Assembly (NCBI GenBank): GCA_029531795.1
Contig: JAPEIS010000008.1
Location: 682,001 to 746,000 of the forward strand
Reading direction: 5' to 3'
DNA: 64,000 nt
Source: Sclerotinia nivalis
Lineage: Eukaryota > Ascomycota > Leotiomycetes > Helotiales > Sclerotiniaceae
Positions 47,172 through 57,780 of this stretch are shown one piece after another. The notes beneath the pieces are model-generated. The model had not been told where the DNA came from, searched no databases, and saw only the letters and a program-made list of their open reading frames with translations. Positions within the stretch are counted from its first letter, which is position 1; every line of letters starts with the position of its first letter. Position numbers and translations under genes: made by a program.

Positions 47172-47878
47172 ATGCCGAAAAGTCTTAAGAAAACCTCAAA
47201 ACATATCTCTAAGAAGAGAGGAGGAGAAGTCACAGCTTTACATGAAAATTCTCGGGATTCTCGCAGTTTAAGAAGAGCAGGAGGACGAGATGATAAACTT
47301 GAAAGAATGGCAGCTGAGAGAAAGAGACATAATCGTCCTATATGTATGCATTTCAACAATTCATAATATTACAAGCTTCAATTGACATGTTTGATAGTGG
47401 AGCGGGCTCTTTATTTCCAAGAAGCCATAAAAAGTAATGGTGTGAAGCCACTCGAGCTCGATGCCATACACAACCTCATTAAAACGTAATGCGGTCCCGA
47501 TCAACCGTTATTTCAACTTTGACTAACTATTTACTCAAGTTTCGTACACCAGAATGATGAAGAGCTTAATGCCATAAAGAAGGAGCGCCGTCCTGGTCGA
47601 CCAGCGAGTACAAGAGAGGATCTTCTGAAGATTAAAATAGCTGCGGATGAGAAGGAATACGAAAATGGATTCTGTTCGTCAATTCTCTTCTTTGTGACCT
47701 CTAAGCCTAAAACTAACAATACGCAGACCTACCAGACCTCACCGATTCGGATAATGTAATGGCTTTTGCGTTATGGGAGAACTCTACATGGTCATATCTT
47801 AACACTTTGAAATGGGTGCGCTTATCGAGCAGTGGGCATATTCAGGAAACTAAATTCCCACCTAAAGGATCTTCATGA
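47172..47878 (+). CDS. TMA16: TMA16, ribosome-associated 60S biogenesis factor
   Basis: Exons 47172-47343, 47398-47485, 47540-47673 and 47727-47878 join in phase into 181 aa. The basic start (MPKSLKKTSKHISKKRGG), ALHENSRDSRSLRRAGGRDD, the central ERALYFQEAI and KERRPGRPASTREDLLKIK, and the end YLPDLTDSDNVMAFALWEN match the small Tma16 family. Tma16 binds late pre-60S ribosomal particles in yeast. Four short exons in 700 bp are typical of this genome. The terminal GHIQETKFPPKGSS follows the conserved domain and may be species-specific. Confidence 0.9.
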
Positions 47879-48256
47879 TTGAGTCAAAGTAGCATGGCGG
47901 CGTTAGTGGAGTTTGTATCAATACCCAAAATTGCGGGAGCAAATTGTGGATGATATTGTGTTATTTGTGCTATAGGGTTTGCATGTTTAAATAGAGTTGA
48001 GATATTGAACAAAACTACAGGTAGTGAAATTAGAATGAATAATAAAACACATTTCGAGCATATATCATAAGCAACTTCTCAAACCAAAAATAACATGTGT
48101 GACATACAAAAGTCCGGATCAATAATTTTTCCGACAGCAAAAAAGTTCCCTCAGAGGCGAGCTCAAGAAATCAAAGAATGAAAACTTCCAAACCACAATT
48201 TTGTATCCCATAACAAAATCTTCAATTCAAAATAAGAAGCATAAACTCAATTCACC
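47879..48256. other. Intergenic between TMA16 and MAM33
   Basis: TMA16 3' flank and MAM33 upstream region. No gene or clear motif. Confidence 0.45.
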
Positions 48257-49243
48257 ATGCTTTCCCTCCGTACTCTCACTCGTTCAGCACCACGAGTTGC
48301 CCGCAACTTAACCACCACCACCATCAAAACCGCAACCCGTCCATCCCTTCTCCAAACCGCTTTTCCCGCCTCAAGACTCCAATGCGCATCTGCATTTTCG
48401 ACCTCTAGCATTCGAAGCAAATCCGCTGCTCCAGAAAGTGATGCCGAGTTAGCAGAGAAACTCGCTAGCGAGATTCAAATGGAGGAGGATATGAAGGCTC
48501 AAGAGGAAATTCCTACGAGTGTGAAGGATTATATGGAGAATGGTCCTTTTGAGATTATTGATACGCCTGGACAGGAAGAGGTTGTTTTGACGAGAAGTTT
48601 TGGTGATGAGAAGTATGTTTTTATTTATCTTTTTTTATCTGTCCCATTTTTTCTCTTGTCTCTTCTTCTCTTCAAAAAGAAAGAAAAACAACAAATAAAT
48701 AAAACAAGCACCCAACTGACAACGAACCCCAGAATCCGCGTCACCTTCTCCATCGCCGACCTCAACGCCTACGACCCCGAAGCCGACGACTTCCAAGACC
48801 GCGGCCTCCTCGACGAAGAAGACCTCGACCCCAGCAAATCTGAGGACCTAGACGAAACCGAAGATGCCTCCTCCACCTCAGACGAAACCCAAGGCTTTCC
48901 AGCCCGCGTAAACATCATCGTTGAGAAGAAAAACAAAGGTGCGCTCGCCATTGAAACCGTCGCCGAAGACGGCATGATCGTAGTCGACAACGTATACTAC
49001 TACAGCGACGCCTCGCACGCCTATGCCAAAACCACCGAAGCTGCGCATCAACGTCAAGATTTGTATGTCGGACCTCCTTACGGCAATTTGGATGAGGATT
49101 TACAGGTCTTGTTGGAGAGATATTTGGATGAGCGGGGAATTAATCAGGCGCTTGCGATTTTCGTACCGGATTATATTGATATGAAGGAGCAGAAGGAGTA
49201 TTTGAGATGGTTGAAGAATGTTAAGGGGTTTATTGCGGCGTAG
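48257..49243 (+). CDS. MAM33: MAM33, mitochondrial matrix acidic protein (p32 family)
   Basis: Exons 48257-48612 and 48733-49243 give 288 aa. An Arg/Ser/Thr-rich leader of about 55 residues without acids is a mitochondrial presequence. The mature part is acidic and has the p32/gC1qBP outline: GPFEIIDTPGQEEVVLTRSF, a strongly acidic loop (DDFQDRGLLDEEDLD), PARVNIIVEKKNKGALAIE, YVGPPYGNLDEDLQVLLERY and a final helix. The family forms doughnut-shaped trimers in the matrix and supports mitochondrial translation. The 120-nt intron has no stop and is divisible by three, so an unspliced message would still be read through. The spliced form is preferred because the junction restores the conserved DEKIRVTFSI. 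Confidence 0.9.
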   Translation: MLSLRTLTRSAPRVARNLTTTTIKTATRPSLLQTAFPASRLQCASAFSTSSIRSKSAAPESDAELAEKLASEIQMEEDMKAQEEIPTSVKDYMENGPFEIIDTPGQEEVVLTRSFGDEKYVFIYLFLSVPFFLLSLLLFKKKEKQQINKTSTQLTTNPRIRVTFSIADLNAYDPEADDFQDRGLLDEEDLDPSKSEDLDETEDASSTSDETQGFPARVNIIVEKKNKGALAIETVAEDGMIVVDNVYYYSDASHAYAKTTEAAHQRQDLYVGPPYGNLDEDLQVLLERYLDERGINQALAIFVPDYIDMKEQKEYLRWLKNVKGFIAA

Positions 49244-50168
49244 GCTTCATATCAGATCACTGATTTGATGTTACACCATTCTATATCCACGACGGACGGA
49301 CGGATGGATTAAAAAAGCGTTGTTATATGAGTTTTACTACTACTACCTCCTTTCATTTCCCTTCATTCTTGTCTTCTTTCTCTCTTCTTTCTTCTTTCTT
49401 CATACCCTTTCCACTCCACTTGCTTTATGCGCTTTCTAGCACTACACTACCACATCACACCATACCTATTATCTACATCTAGCTAGGTAGGTAGGTAACA
49501 ACACAAACTATGTATGTATATTATCCCTCAAATAGATAGATAGCACGACTATCACGACTGTCACGTACAATACGATATGATACGATATGACAGATACGAA
49601 TGCAAGCAATCTTTGTAATGAATTTCAAATTTCAAGAGGTACTAATTTTTATTCGAGAGATGCATTTGATAATAACGGTTTATATTCTTGATTTTCTTCT
49701 TTTGAACTTTCAGAATAATATCTTTTATTATCTATTATATCTGATATATATATTCAAAGAAGGTTTGTATATTTATACGATTTATTCAGGGTGATATATT
49801 CGCATCGTCTCGTCTGTCCTGATGGCAGTGGTGGAGCTGAGGGCTTGTTGCCCGAAGAAGCTTTTGGGTGTGGAGAATGTGGTTGATACAACAAAACATT
49901 CAGAATCAGAATCCGCATATTCATGGGAACTTTTTACAAGAAGCCACGCTGATTGGGTCTGTGCGGGCGGCGACATTTGAGTCTGATAAACCCCCCCTCC
50001 GAGAAAATCAGTGACGCTCTGAGGGGCTCCAAAAACTATCACTGTTCTGGATGCATTTAGAAGATATCCTGGATAAGTCAGCTTGTCATTCCCCATGATC
50101 TTTCGATCTTTTAATCTTTCTGTCATCCCATCTGTGAAGAACAACCGATTAGGACCTTTAGGCGTTCA
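49244..50168. other. Intergenic: MAM33 3' flank and left edge of the accessory island
   Basis: T/C-rich and short-tandem-repeat DNA to about 49600 (for example GATAGATAG and GATACGATAT), then AT-rich DNA. On the minus strand a 120-codon frame at 50144-49782 follows the phosphotransferase-like fragment and could be part of the same former gene, but no motif supports it. Confidence 0.45.
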
Positions 50169-50522
50169 TCAGTCTCGTATTCCTTCAGCGCGCTCTCCCG
50201 ACCAACCTTCCACCACCCCAACGCTTTCAATATTGCCAACGGCAGGGCGTACGTCCGTCCATTCTAGCTCTAAGGCCAAACCCCAAAAATATCTTCTGAC
50301 TTTTTCATCAGTCATATTGCTGGCCAGGCCAGATAAACCTCTTCTCTGCAGTATATCAGCCAGTACAAGATCGCTAGGGCTCAGTGAGAATTTCCCATTG
50401 CACAAGGCGTTCATATCTGCTGTAACGAGCGACGGTCCAAAAGCTTCGTCGCAGTCAATAATGCTGGTGATGTACAGTTGCTTCTCGACGAGTATGTGGT
50501 CGCCTTCAGCGGTCTTATCCCA
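50169..50522 (-). pseudogene. Aminoglycoside phosphotransferase (APH)-like gene fragment
   Basis: A 117-residue frame on the minus strand, bounded upstream by a stop codon and lacking a suitable start. It reads HILVEKQLYITSIIDCDEAF, which resembles the NILVD..ITGIIDWE segment with the Mg-binding Asp of APH/choline-kinase-like enzymes, then LVLADILQRRGLSGLA and KVRRYFWGLALELEW, the typical C-terminal helices. The N-lobe and catalytic loop (HGD) are not found directly upstream. A stretch at about 51024-50870 on the same strand (EENFAVLREEAFPD) could be a remote part. Probably a decayed member of the large fungal APH family. Confidence 0.55.
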
Positions 50523-51171
50523 CTAGTCTTCTCTGACGCAGGTTGGGGGCAAGCTACGCCCTACTGGGCTGATTGCGGCTGAGGATGTGCGGGGCATCAG
50601 CCCACTCGTATCATACCAGGCAATTTTTGAATGCCGAATCTAATGTTATTTTGGCAGGAGTTACATTCTTGACTACTATTTAGTGGTTTATCCACGGGCG
50701 AACAAAATACCCTCCAAGTTCTTATCTTCACAGTTTCAATTTCTTCTCTGAAATAGGAAAGTATCGAACGAACACGTTGAACTTAGGGTCCTAGGCTTGT
50801 GGAATCTGGAGTTATTATTGAGGAAAATAGGAGGAGGATCAGCGTTGCTGATAAGTAGGATTATTCACCTGATGTGGTGGTGTATCCGGCAAGGCTTGTC
50901 GAGCCGGCGGTCTACTCTAGCCGCTGAATTGTAGATTATATTAGACACAATCGATCTCTCCCAAACTGTGTCTTGCCTGCAATCTGGGAAGGCTTCTTCT
51001 CTAAGTACGGCGAAGTTTTCTTCCATCGATAACGCAAGGATATCACATGAGTGTTCTTGTCATGTTGCTCGACGCCTACATTTGCACAGTGTATTTCACC
51101 GAACGAGGGGATAGAAGCGTAAAGGATACTACAACTGAGAAATTCATCAACCGGCCGTTAAGTTGCAGATA
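50523..51171. other. Decayed accessory DNA
   Basis: No intact gene. The minus strand at about 51024-50870 has a 50-codon open stretch with plausible protein-like composition, between the APH-like fragment and the STAND-like pseudogene. Confidence 0.35.
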
Positions 51172-51860
51172 CTATGTTTTCACTTTTCTGCCAAGAGAGA
51201 GTCCACTAACTCCGCCATTGATGATCCCAGCTTGAAAGCCGGAGTTCTGAACACCGAATGTTATGGTGTTTATATTGCTTTGGTTCTTTATGGCTCTTGC
51301 TATAGCTTCCTCCTATAATTTAGACAACAATTCGTTTAGTAATGTCTGCGATGTAGTCATCCCTTTAAGTACTTCTTCAAATTATCACAGTGCCTCAGAT
51401 CTGTTTTCGTCGGAACTAGTTTCATCATCATCATCGTTATTGAGATTCAGCTTTTCCAATCTGTTTTCTATTACAATTAGTTATCGATCAGCTGTAGTAA
51501 CGGCATCTTTGATCTCAACCTACTTTGCAAATATAATCTTTTCGATTTCTTCCGTAATATTACTATATCTATAAGAGAAAGATCAGTTTAATCTCTACAC
51601 TAAAAGAATTATATTAGAATTCTATACAAAATCGTTATATTAATAACGGAATTGATAATAAATTTGTAATTTAAAAGCTATTCCGATATGGTTTTGATTT
51701 GCTTTTGAAGAATCCCATATTCGTTCGGTTTTTTGGGCTAATTTTCTATCTTTTAAGTATTTAATCCATCGTTGAAGATTGGTTCTAAAGAGATTGTATG
51801 TTTCTGTATAGTTGTTAATCGTTGTTTTTAACTGCTCAATTATACCTTTGCTGAATAATT
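51172..51860 (-). pseudogene. Stop-riddled remnant resembling the N-terminal module of a fungal STAND/NLR-type protein
   Basis: On the minus strand one frame from about 51595 to the stop at 51172-51174 reads like a helical signalling domain (RYSNITEEIEKIIFAK, TTADR, IENRLEKLNLNN, TSQTLLNELLSKL, EEAIARAIKNQSNIN). It ends in TFGVQNSGFQAGIINGGVSG, the Gly/Asn linker motif I associate with fungal STAND proteins between the N-terminal domain and the NTPase. Five stops interrupt it: TAG, TAA, TGA, TAA and TAG. Each is one C-to-T step from CAG, CAA or CGA. An AT-rich upstream piece at about 51858-51660 (TETYNLFRTNLQRWIKYLKD) may belong to it. No NTPase domain follows. Confidence 0.5.
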
Positions 51861-52166
51861 CTTATTCCTTTTTTTTATTTTAATTTGGAGTAATTTGAGT
51901 ATTGCATCGACAGAATGCATTTCTTTCATTAGGTGTTTAATAATCTTCGGTGTATCTTTGAACTACTACAGATCTTCTAGAAATAATCGTATACTATACA
52001 ATACTAGCACAATAATATTCATGGCACTGACAGTAATACTAAAAGGATCAGTCATTTCGGATTGTTGATAACAGAAGCAAAAGCAACTTGATTCTTCCTC
52101 CTGCCAACTTGATTATTCCATCTCGGCTTGACGACTACCCTGTGCCGCAGTTGCTCGCTTGGGCAC

Positions 52167-53104
52167 ATGGACATGGACGCCAGCACCGAAGATCTGCGTT
52201 CTCAAGTCCTACAAAATACTCTTCAACAGATCTCGTCGCTAGCAGCAGGCGGGGCTACCAAATGCTGCGTAATCTGTCTTGACGACTTGGTCAAGCGGTG
52301 CGAAGCACAATCTTGCCGACATAACAATTTCGATTATCTCTGCCTGATCACCTGGCTGCAAGAGCAAGCAACTTGCCCGCTATGCAAGAGTGATGTCTGC
52401 GAAGTCCGATACGAGCTGGGTGAGGATGGGAAGCAAGGAAAGGTCTACAAACTCCCGGGGCGGTCCGGAGGGCCCGACACGTCGAATAGCCAGGCTGAAG
52501 AAAGCTTGAGCTGATCGGTGTACGAAAACGAGGCCATTCAGAGACGACGTTTCGTCTACCAGCATAGCCTCTACTCTCTTCATGTGGGTTCGGATAGCGA
52601 CAACCTGCAGCATCGAGATACAGGGAGCTGTCACCGCAACTCTTCATGACGGACCCGGAGCTCAGAATGTGGCTACGCCGCGAGCTGGGGGTCTTCGAAT
52701 TTCTCAACGCAGACGGTGACTCGCCACATGACCACGATCCCGTCCACAGATGCAGAGCTTGCAATGCAAAGTTCTTGCTCGAGTACACCGTCGCCATTCT
52801 CAAGACGATGGACATTCGGCGCAGTACCGGCCAGGCTAAGGACATAATCCAGGAGTTTCTTGGTAGCGAGAACGCCCGACTCTTTCTGCACGAGCTTAAG
52901 GCTTGGCTCGGGAGCCCTTACGGGTCGTTGAGTGCATGGGACCGCGTCGTTCAGTATGATGGCGGCAATACTATGCCTCGAGTATCGCAGAACGTAGGGA
53001 GGGAATCTGGAATCGCGACGCCCGATGTGTCCCGACCACATTCCAATACGAGCCCTGTAAACGACGGCCTCCGCCTGGGACGAAATAAGCAGGCAAGCAA
53101 CTAA
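52167..53104 (+). pseudogene. RING-finger ubiquitin ligase-like gene, broken
   Basis: From the ATG at 52167 the frame gives a RING domain, CCVICLDDLVKRCEAQSCRH, then C of YLCLITWLQ and CPLCKSD, the C3HC4 pattern. A TGA at 52512-52514 (one step from CGA) stops it, yet the same frame continues with ENEAIQRRRFVYQHSLYSLH, conserved in fungal proteins of this kind. The frame then changes near 52580-52610 to one reading [20 protein letters not shown] and [13 protein letters not shown], and runs to 53102-53104. A second zinc-like set ([14 protein letters not shown]) lies there. One nonsense change and one frameshift indicate a pseudogene. An unusual intron across the linker is the alternative. Confidence 0.65.
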
Positions 53105-53665
53105 GAAGATAGGTCTGTGAAATTAGGTTCCCTAAAGCGCCATACCAGAGCCTCCAGATTCTAGTACTGTGGTTCAGTTGATAATAAAAGGCTTATGAAA
53201 AATAGATGATATTGGGGACCGATCACAATAGGGATGGATTATTGGGGATGGATCTATGATGGGGACGGATTCACATTGGTGCAATAGGGATGGGAAGAAT
53301 TCAGATTGGGATGGATTTAAAGTAGAGCAATTGGAATGTCCCGCATTGTCATTCATCTCGTTCCCTTTATTTATGTTTATTTGGAATAGATTAAAACGAT
53401 TCTCATATTCACTTTTGATCTGTTTTTGTTACAAAGGAAGCCGTTGTAAGATTTTATACTTTTCCATTTCTATATTTCAATTATTTTTATTCAGCAATGA
53501 AAATCAAATCAAAATATAATATCATTCAGATCACAAACAGCAATGGGTTTATGTGATTAGGGTAAGTTTTCCTTTTAATTTTGTTTCAGGGTATTTTTGG
53601 ATGGCATTCTGATTTTGTGTATTCTCGAGTATTACCAAAGGATTATATTCCTTACAATCAATTAG
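53105..53665. other. AT-rich DNA between accessory fragments
   Basis: Repeats of GGGGATGGATT type occur at about 53217-53320, then AT-rich sequence up to a splice-acceptor-like CAATTAG before the ATPase fragment. Confidence 0.45.
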
Positions 53666-54072
53666 GTGAAGCAGATTGACGACGCAATCGCTAGTAGAAT
53701 ACATTTCAAGATAAAGTATACCGAATTAAGCCGAGAACAGAGAAAGGGGATTTGGATGGCCTTTCTAAGCAAGGCGGCTACAGCTCAAGGCGAACCAGTT
53801 TACAGTCACGCGGGCCTTGAATCTCTGGTACAGAAGCAGCTTAACGGTCGCGAGGTAACGTCGTCTCACATGCATTCAAAGGTGTATATACTTATCGACT
53901 GAGTCTCCTATTTCAGATCAAAAACCCGGTGTCCACGGCTCACGCATTAGCTATTGAAGAGGGGGTTCGAGTGACCATATCTCACCTGGAGGTCGCAATT
54001 GCTGCTGGCGAGGATTTCGAATGCGATTTCAAGGGCGCGGGGCCGGCGGAAGCTATGAACGGTTATCTCTAG
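53666..54072 (+). pseudogene. C-terminal end of an AAA ATPase, 5'-truncated
   Basis: Two exons, 53666-53854 and 53917-54072, joined by a 62-nt GT-AG intron and preceded by a good acceptor, encode the last 114 residues of a protein. VKQIDDAIASRIHFKIKY fits the arginine-finger segment (TNRV..ID.A..SRI) of the large fungal AAA ATPase family that carries extra N-terminal domains. SREQRKGIWMAFLSK and the helix of the lid domain (ALAIEEGVRVTISHLEVAI) agree. Walker A and B are not found in the AT-rich DNA upstream. The fragment is probably the leftover 3' end of a deleted or replaced gene. Confidence 0.6.
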
Positions 54073-54683
54073 CCGAGTCCGCGGGGTCAGATTCCACATC
54101 ATCTTTTGAGAATAGGAGGGGTTTGGTCTGGTTGTACCTATGGGCTTTATTTTCTTCATGATTTCATATGACCCTTGGTGTCCATACCGGCTCTGCGCTC
54201 TATATAACGGCTAAATACATATCTCAAAGATCAGAACGTCGGGAGATCATGTGAAGACTACCGTCCCTGCTATAAATGCGCATGGTATTAGGAGCAAGAT
54301 AGGATTTGCACACGCAAAGAAGGCTGTGAAGGCGAATGAGACCTTTTTCCGGGAGTTTTATGGGAAAGATTTTGTCGATGCTAATTACGGTTAGCCGTGT
54401 GCTGATGGAAAAGGGTGTTGTAGTGTTTGAAATGGACTCGAAAAGGTTGCCAGATTGCAAATATAGGCCATCTTTCGTTCCACTGGGGTTCAATCACTTT
54501 CAGGTAATAGGTATATTAAGGAGTCGTATATATACTGGATCTAACGACGCATTTCTTACCTCCATGCCTCCATCATGATCTTGGTCATTTTCTGGGACCT
54601 CATGAACCCCGCTGGAACATACCCGCCCAATCAAGCTCCGTCCAGCATGAGACGCCAGAAGCTGACTCGACAGTTTGGGGAAT
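54073..54683. other. Accessory DNA without a clear gene
   Basis: The + strand has moderately protein-like stretches near 54250-54370 and 54336-54578, but frames change and no motif is recognised. Confidence 0.35.
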
Positions 54684-55182
54684 TTAGCCGAGCCTTCCTG
54701 CAGAAACATGATCGGAGACAGGGGCATCATCTCCGGCTTCAATGGAAGTGCCGCCGCCCGCGGCGAGATGAACATGAATAGGAGCGTCGTCCGGCTTCCA
54801 TGGACGGGAACGTGGTGGCGGTACAGGCGCGTCTAAAATGGCATAAAAGGCTTCATCAAACGCAGTCCAAGTGTTGATGAGACCAGACATATCGCTAGGC
54901 CAAGGTTGGCAGGAGCGGCGGGCGAGTACAGCGCGGTCCCCGATGAGCCAGGAGTTGTCGTCGATGGTAGTGAGGCCGAGCAGAGGCGCGCGATTCTTCA
55001 TTGGGATATGATCGGCTGTGTGAAAATGCCTGGGTTCTTTCTTGAGAATGCGCATAACATTCAGCATATTTAAGTAAGTACTCCTCTAACGGCGTCATTG
55101 CGAAGTAGCTGCGGTTTAGGTCAAGGCAGGTATAAGCGGATGTGACACAATTGCCGTAAAGAGCTGAGAAATCAGGGTTCAA
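54684..55182 (-). CDS. Hypothetical protein, 148 aa
   Basis: Two frames on the minus strand join in phase if a 52-nt intron at 55081-55030 (GTACTT to CCCAG) is removed: exon 1 is 55182-55082 and exon 2 is 55029-54684. The product starts MNPDFSALYGNCVTS. The middle has LTTIDDNSWLIGDRAVLARR and the C-terminal third is rich in Pro, Gly and Asp. I do not recognise a family. The intron has the usual length and signals for this genome, which favours a real or recently real gene, but a small protein inside a region of pseudogenes may itself be a fragment. Confidence 0.4.
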
Positions 55183-56158
55183 TTATCCTTAGAATCTATA
55201 ACTAGCGATCGAAAGGTCGGTGGCCCCGAAGGGGTTATATATACTAGCTACATGCACGTGATCGACATCGAGCGGGACCCGATCGGGGTGATCGGCTTAC
55301 ATAATCCTTCGAACCCGTTGACGATTTTCATTCGGAATAAGATATCCTTTCTTTTTCTTTCTTTCTGGTCCTTACCTTACACCCACTCTCACTTTCACTC
55401 TCAGTCTCAATCTCACTCTCAGTCTCTCTCGCAATCTCAATCTCAACCTCATTCTCATTCTCACTATTCTGATTCTTATTCTTATCTGATTCGCGCTAGT
55501 TCATTCAATTCACCCCCCGCTTCTCTTCTCTTCTCTTCCCCTCCGCTAATACACTCCATCCCTATGTACTCCCCAAATCCATTGCAAGCAAGTGCCCAAC
55601 CAACCATACTAAATTCCTACCAGACCAGACCAGACCAATCCATACCATACCCGCCAAAACATAGATAGATCGCCTTGCCGACTTGCAGAAAGACAAGGTA
55701 AGGCAAAAATGTAAGGAGCTAAAAAACAAATGTGACAATCCCGCCACGCCATGATGCATGAAAAGAGCATAAAGACAGATAGCTAGAGTAAAAAGAGAAT
55801 AATGCGCCGCTTTCTTATGAGTATGAGTTCATGCTTGCTACCCCGTGCCGTAAAGGAGTGTCTAGGCTAAGAAATTGCAATAATGTTGTTCATAAAATGG
55901 AGAAAATATCCGGTGCGTTTAGGACTAAGCCAGCACAAACGCCCAATGATGCAGGGGATGAAATTGATGACTGTACAATAGACATTTGAAGACTTGAAGT
56001 TGGTAAAGAAGCCTCGAAGTTGGCCGATAGAACAAATTGTTATACTCGAGAATGTTTGTTGCTCTGGCTTCTAGTCCATGAAGATTCCTACCGATTTGCC
56101 AAGAAATCTCATTTACTAAAGAAGTGAGTAGAAGCAGAGGAGTCCGGATAATATGTGA
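55183..56158. other. Intergenic, right edge of the accessory island
   Basis: Contains a TCTCA/TCTCAATC repeat at about 55383-55470 and the 3' flank of the RBR ligase gene. No gene is supported. Confidence 0.5.
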
Positions 56159-57780
56159 TCAAAAGGTCGCGCTCCAAGACCATGCACCAGTGGCAAGATT
56201 ATCGGCAGTATCTGCTAGCAAGATGACCCGACGTTTGTTACAATAAGATGTCTTGTCCATAATTTCAACCTTCAACTTCTGGGCTGCAAGTTCCTGAACT
56301 GGTTTCTCAAACATTTCCGACAAAGCTTCAACCGCCATCTCAAGATCCCTTTGATTATCCTCGAACATTTCTGTAAGATTATTACGTTGAAGATAGAAGG
56401 CAAAGGCGTAGGTCCACTTAAGAGTTTGACGGCAAGTTTGCAAAGCTTGACTGGCGGAATTGAGATATTGAACTTCAATCCAAGACAATCCCGAAGCAGA
56501 TTGAAGTTGAATCATCTTTTTCTCCGTCTTATGATAGATATCCTTGTCCAACTTTGCTGATTGTTCATGGTTGGCATATCGATTGTAGTAGTGAAGGTAA
56601 CGCTCCAGGGATTTTCGGGAGTTCGCCTGAGCATCTCTGGCTTCGGAGCCACTTTTCTCTTCAAATCTATTGCAATTGTACCAGCTTGTTCCATGCTCCG
56701 ACCATAATCCCATACACATCCAACAAAATTCATGTTTGCACTTTCGACATGTCATATGGTTGCACCCTCCGTTCTTCTCGATAGTAGAATTACATTTTGG
56801 ACATTCTTTTGTGTTGGCAGAAATCCAGTTGGCGGTTTCAGAATCATCCGCACACTTCTTCAACCATTTCTTGACCAGTGTACAAGGTGCAGGCTGATGA
56901 TCTGCTAATATGCAACCGAAACAGAAACGATGCTTGCATTCACATGCAACTGTTGGGACAACTTTATCAAGATCTTTCTTCTTGATACCACACTCGATAG
57001 CATTTTGACAATCCGGAGCGGGGCACCATTTCAAGAATTCTTTGTCTTCAACGTATGTTCTCGTGAGAAGTTCGTGATATCGTGATTTTAAATCTGCAGC
57101 AACAAGTAGATCCAGAGAATGACTATCCATAATTCGTCGGCATCCGTCGTGTGGACACTGAATACGAGCTGCCTCTCCCTCCTCCTTGATCTTTTGACTC
57201 AAGTATTGATTGTAGCAGTTGACGCAGTATCGATGCCCACATTTCATAGCAAACGATTGTAATCCGGGTTCATCCTCGCAACAGATATCACAGACAAAAT
57301 CTGGTATAACCTCAAGTTTCGGTGGCCCTGATTTACTCAATGCTAAACCAGCATCATCAAGAACCTTTTTCGGACGGTCCATGTAATCCTCGATCAAGCG
57401 TTCTTTATTCCATCTGAAGTGCCTCAAGAGAATAGCTGCGTCTTCTTTGCGAATATCGAGTATCATGTTGACTTCATTAATAAGCTCGTCCTGCTGACTT
57501 TGAATATCTTCGGGACGGTGAACTTTGTAATTTATATCGAATGTCTTCTTTTTCTTCTGCGTATCATCCTTGAAGCTAATATCTGGTGCTGATTCTTCGA
57601 ATCCGAATTCTACATGCCCCCAAAGATGTTAGTACTTGTAAGAAGGTGAGGGAATTTGTTACAAAGGGATTAAGAAAATATAAGCTTACCATCCTCCGAC
57701 TCCTCTTCATTTTCACTTTCGCCCATAAGAACATCATCCTCACTTGATGCTCCAGACATGAAGTCGTCCTCGGAATCCAT
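56159..57780 (-). CDS. Ariadne-type RBR E3 ubiquitin ligase
   Basis: Minus-strand exons 57780-57690 and 57609-56159 (intron 79 nt) give 513 aa. The acidic N-terminus (MDSEDDFMSGASSEDD) is typical of Ariadne proteins. RING1 reads CDICCEDEPGLQSFAMKCGH, the IBR has CPAPDCQNAIECG and FCFGC, and RING2 reads ECPKCNSTIEKNGGCNHMTC, in which the Cys after GG is the catalytic one that carries ubiquitin. The C-terminal Ariadne domain is predicted helical (RYLHYYNRYANHEQSAKLD). RBR ligases act with UbcH7-type E2s and neddylated cullin-RING ligases. The ATG at 57780 is used because the open frame upstream has a stop and no earlier ATG. Confidence 0.93.
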
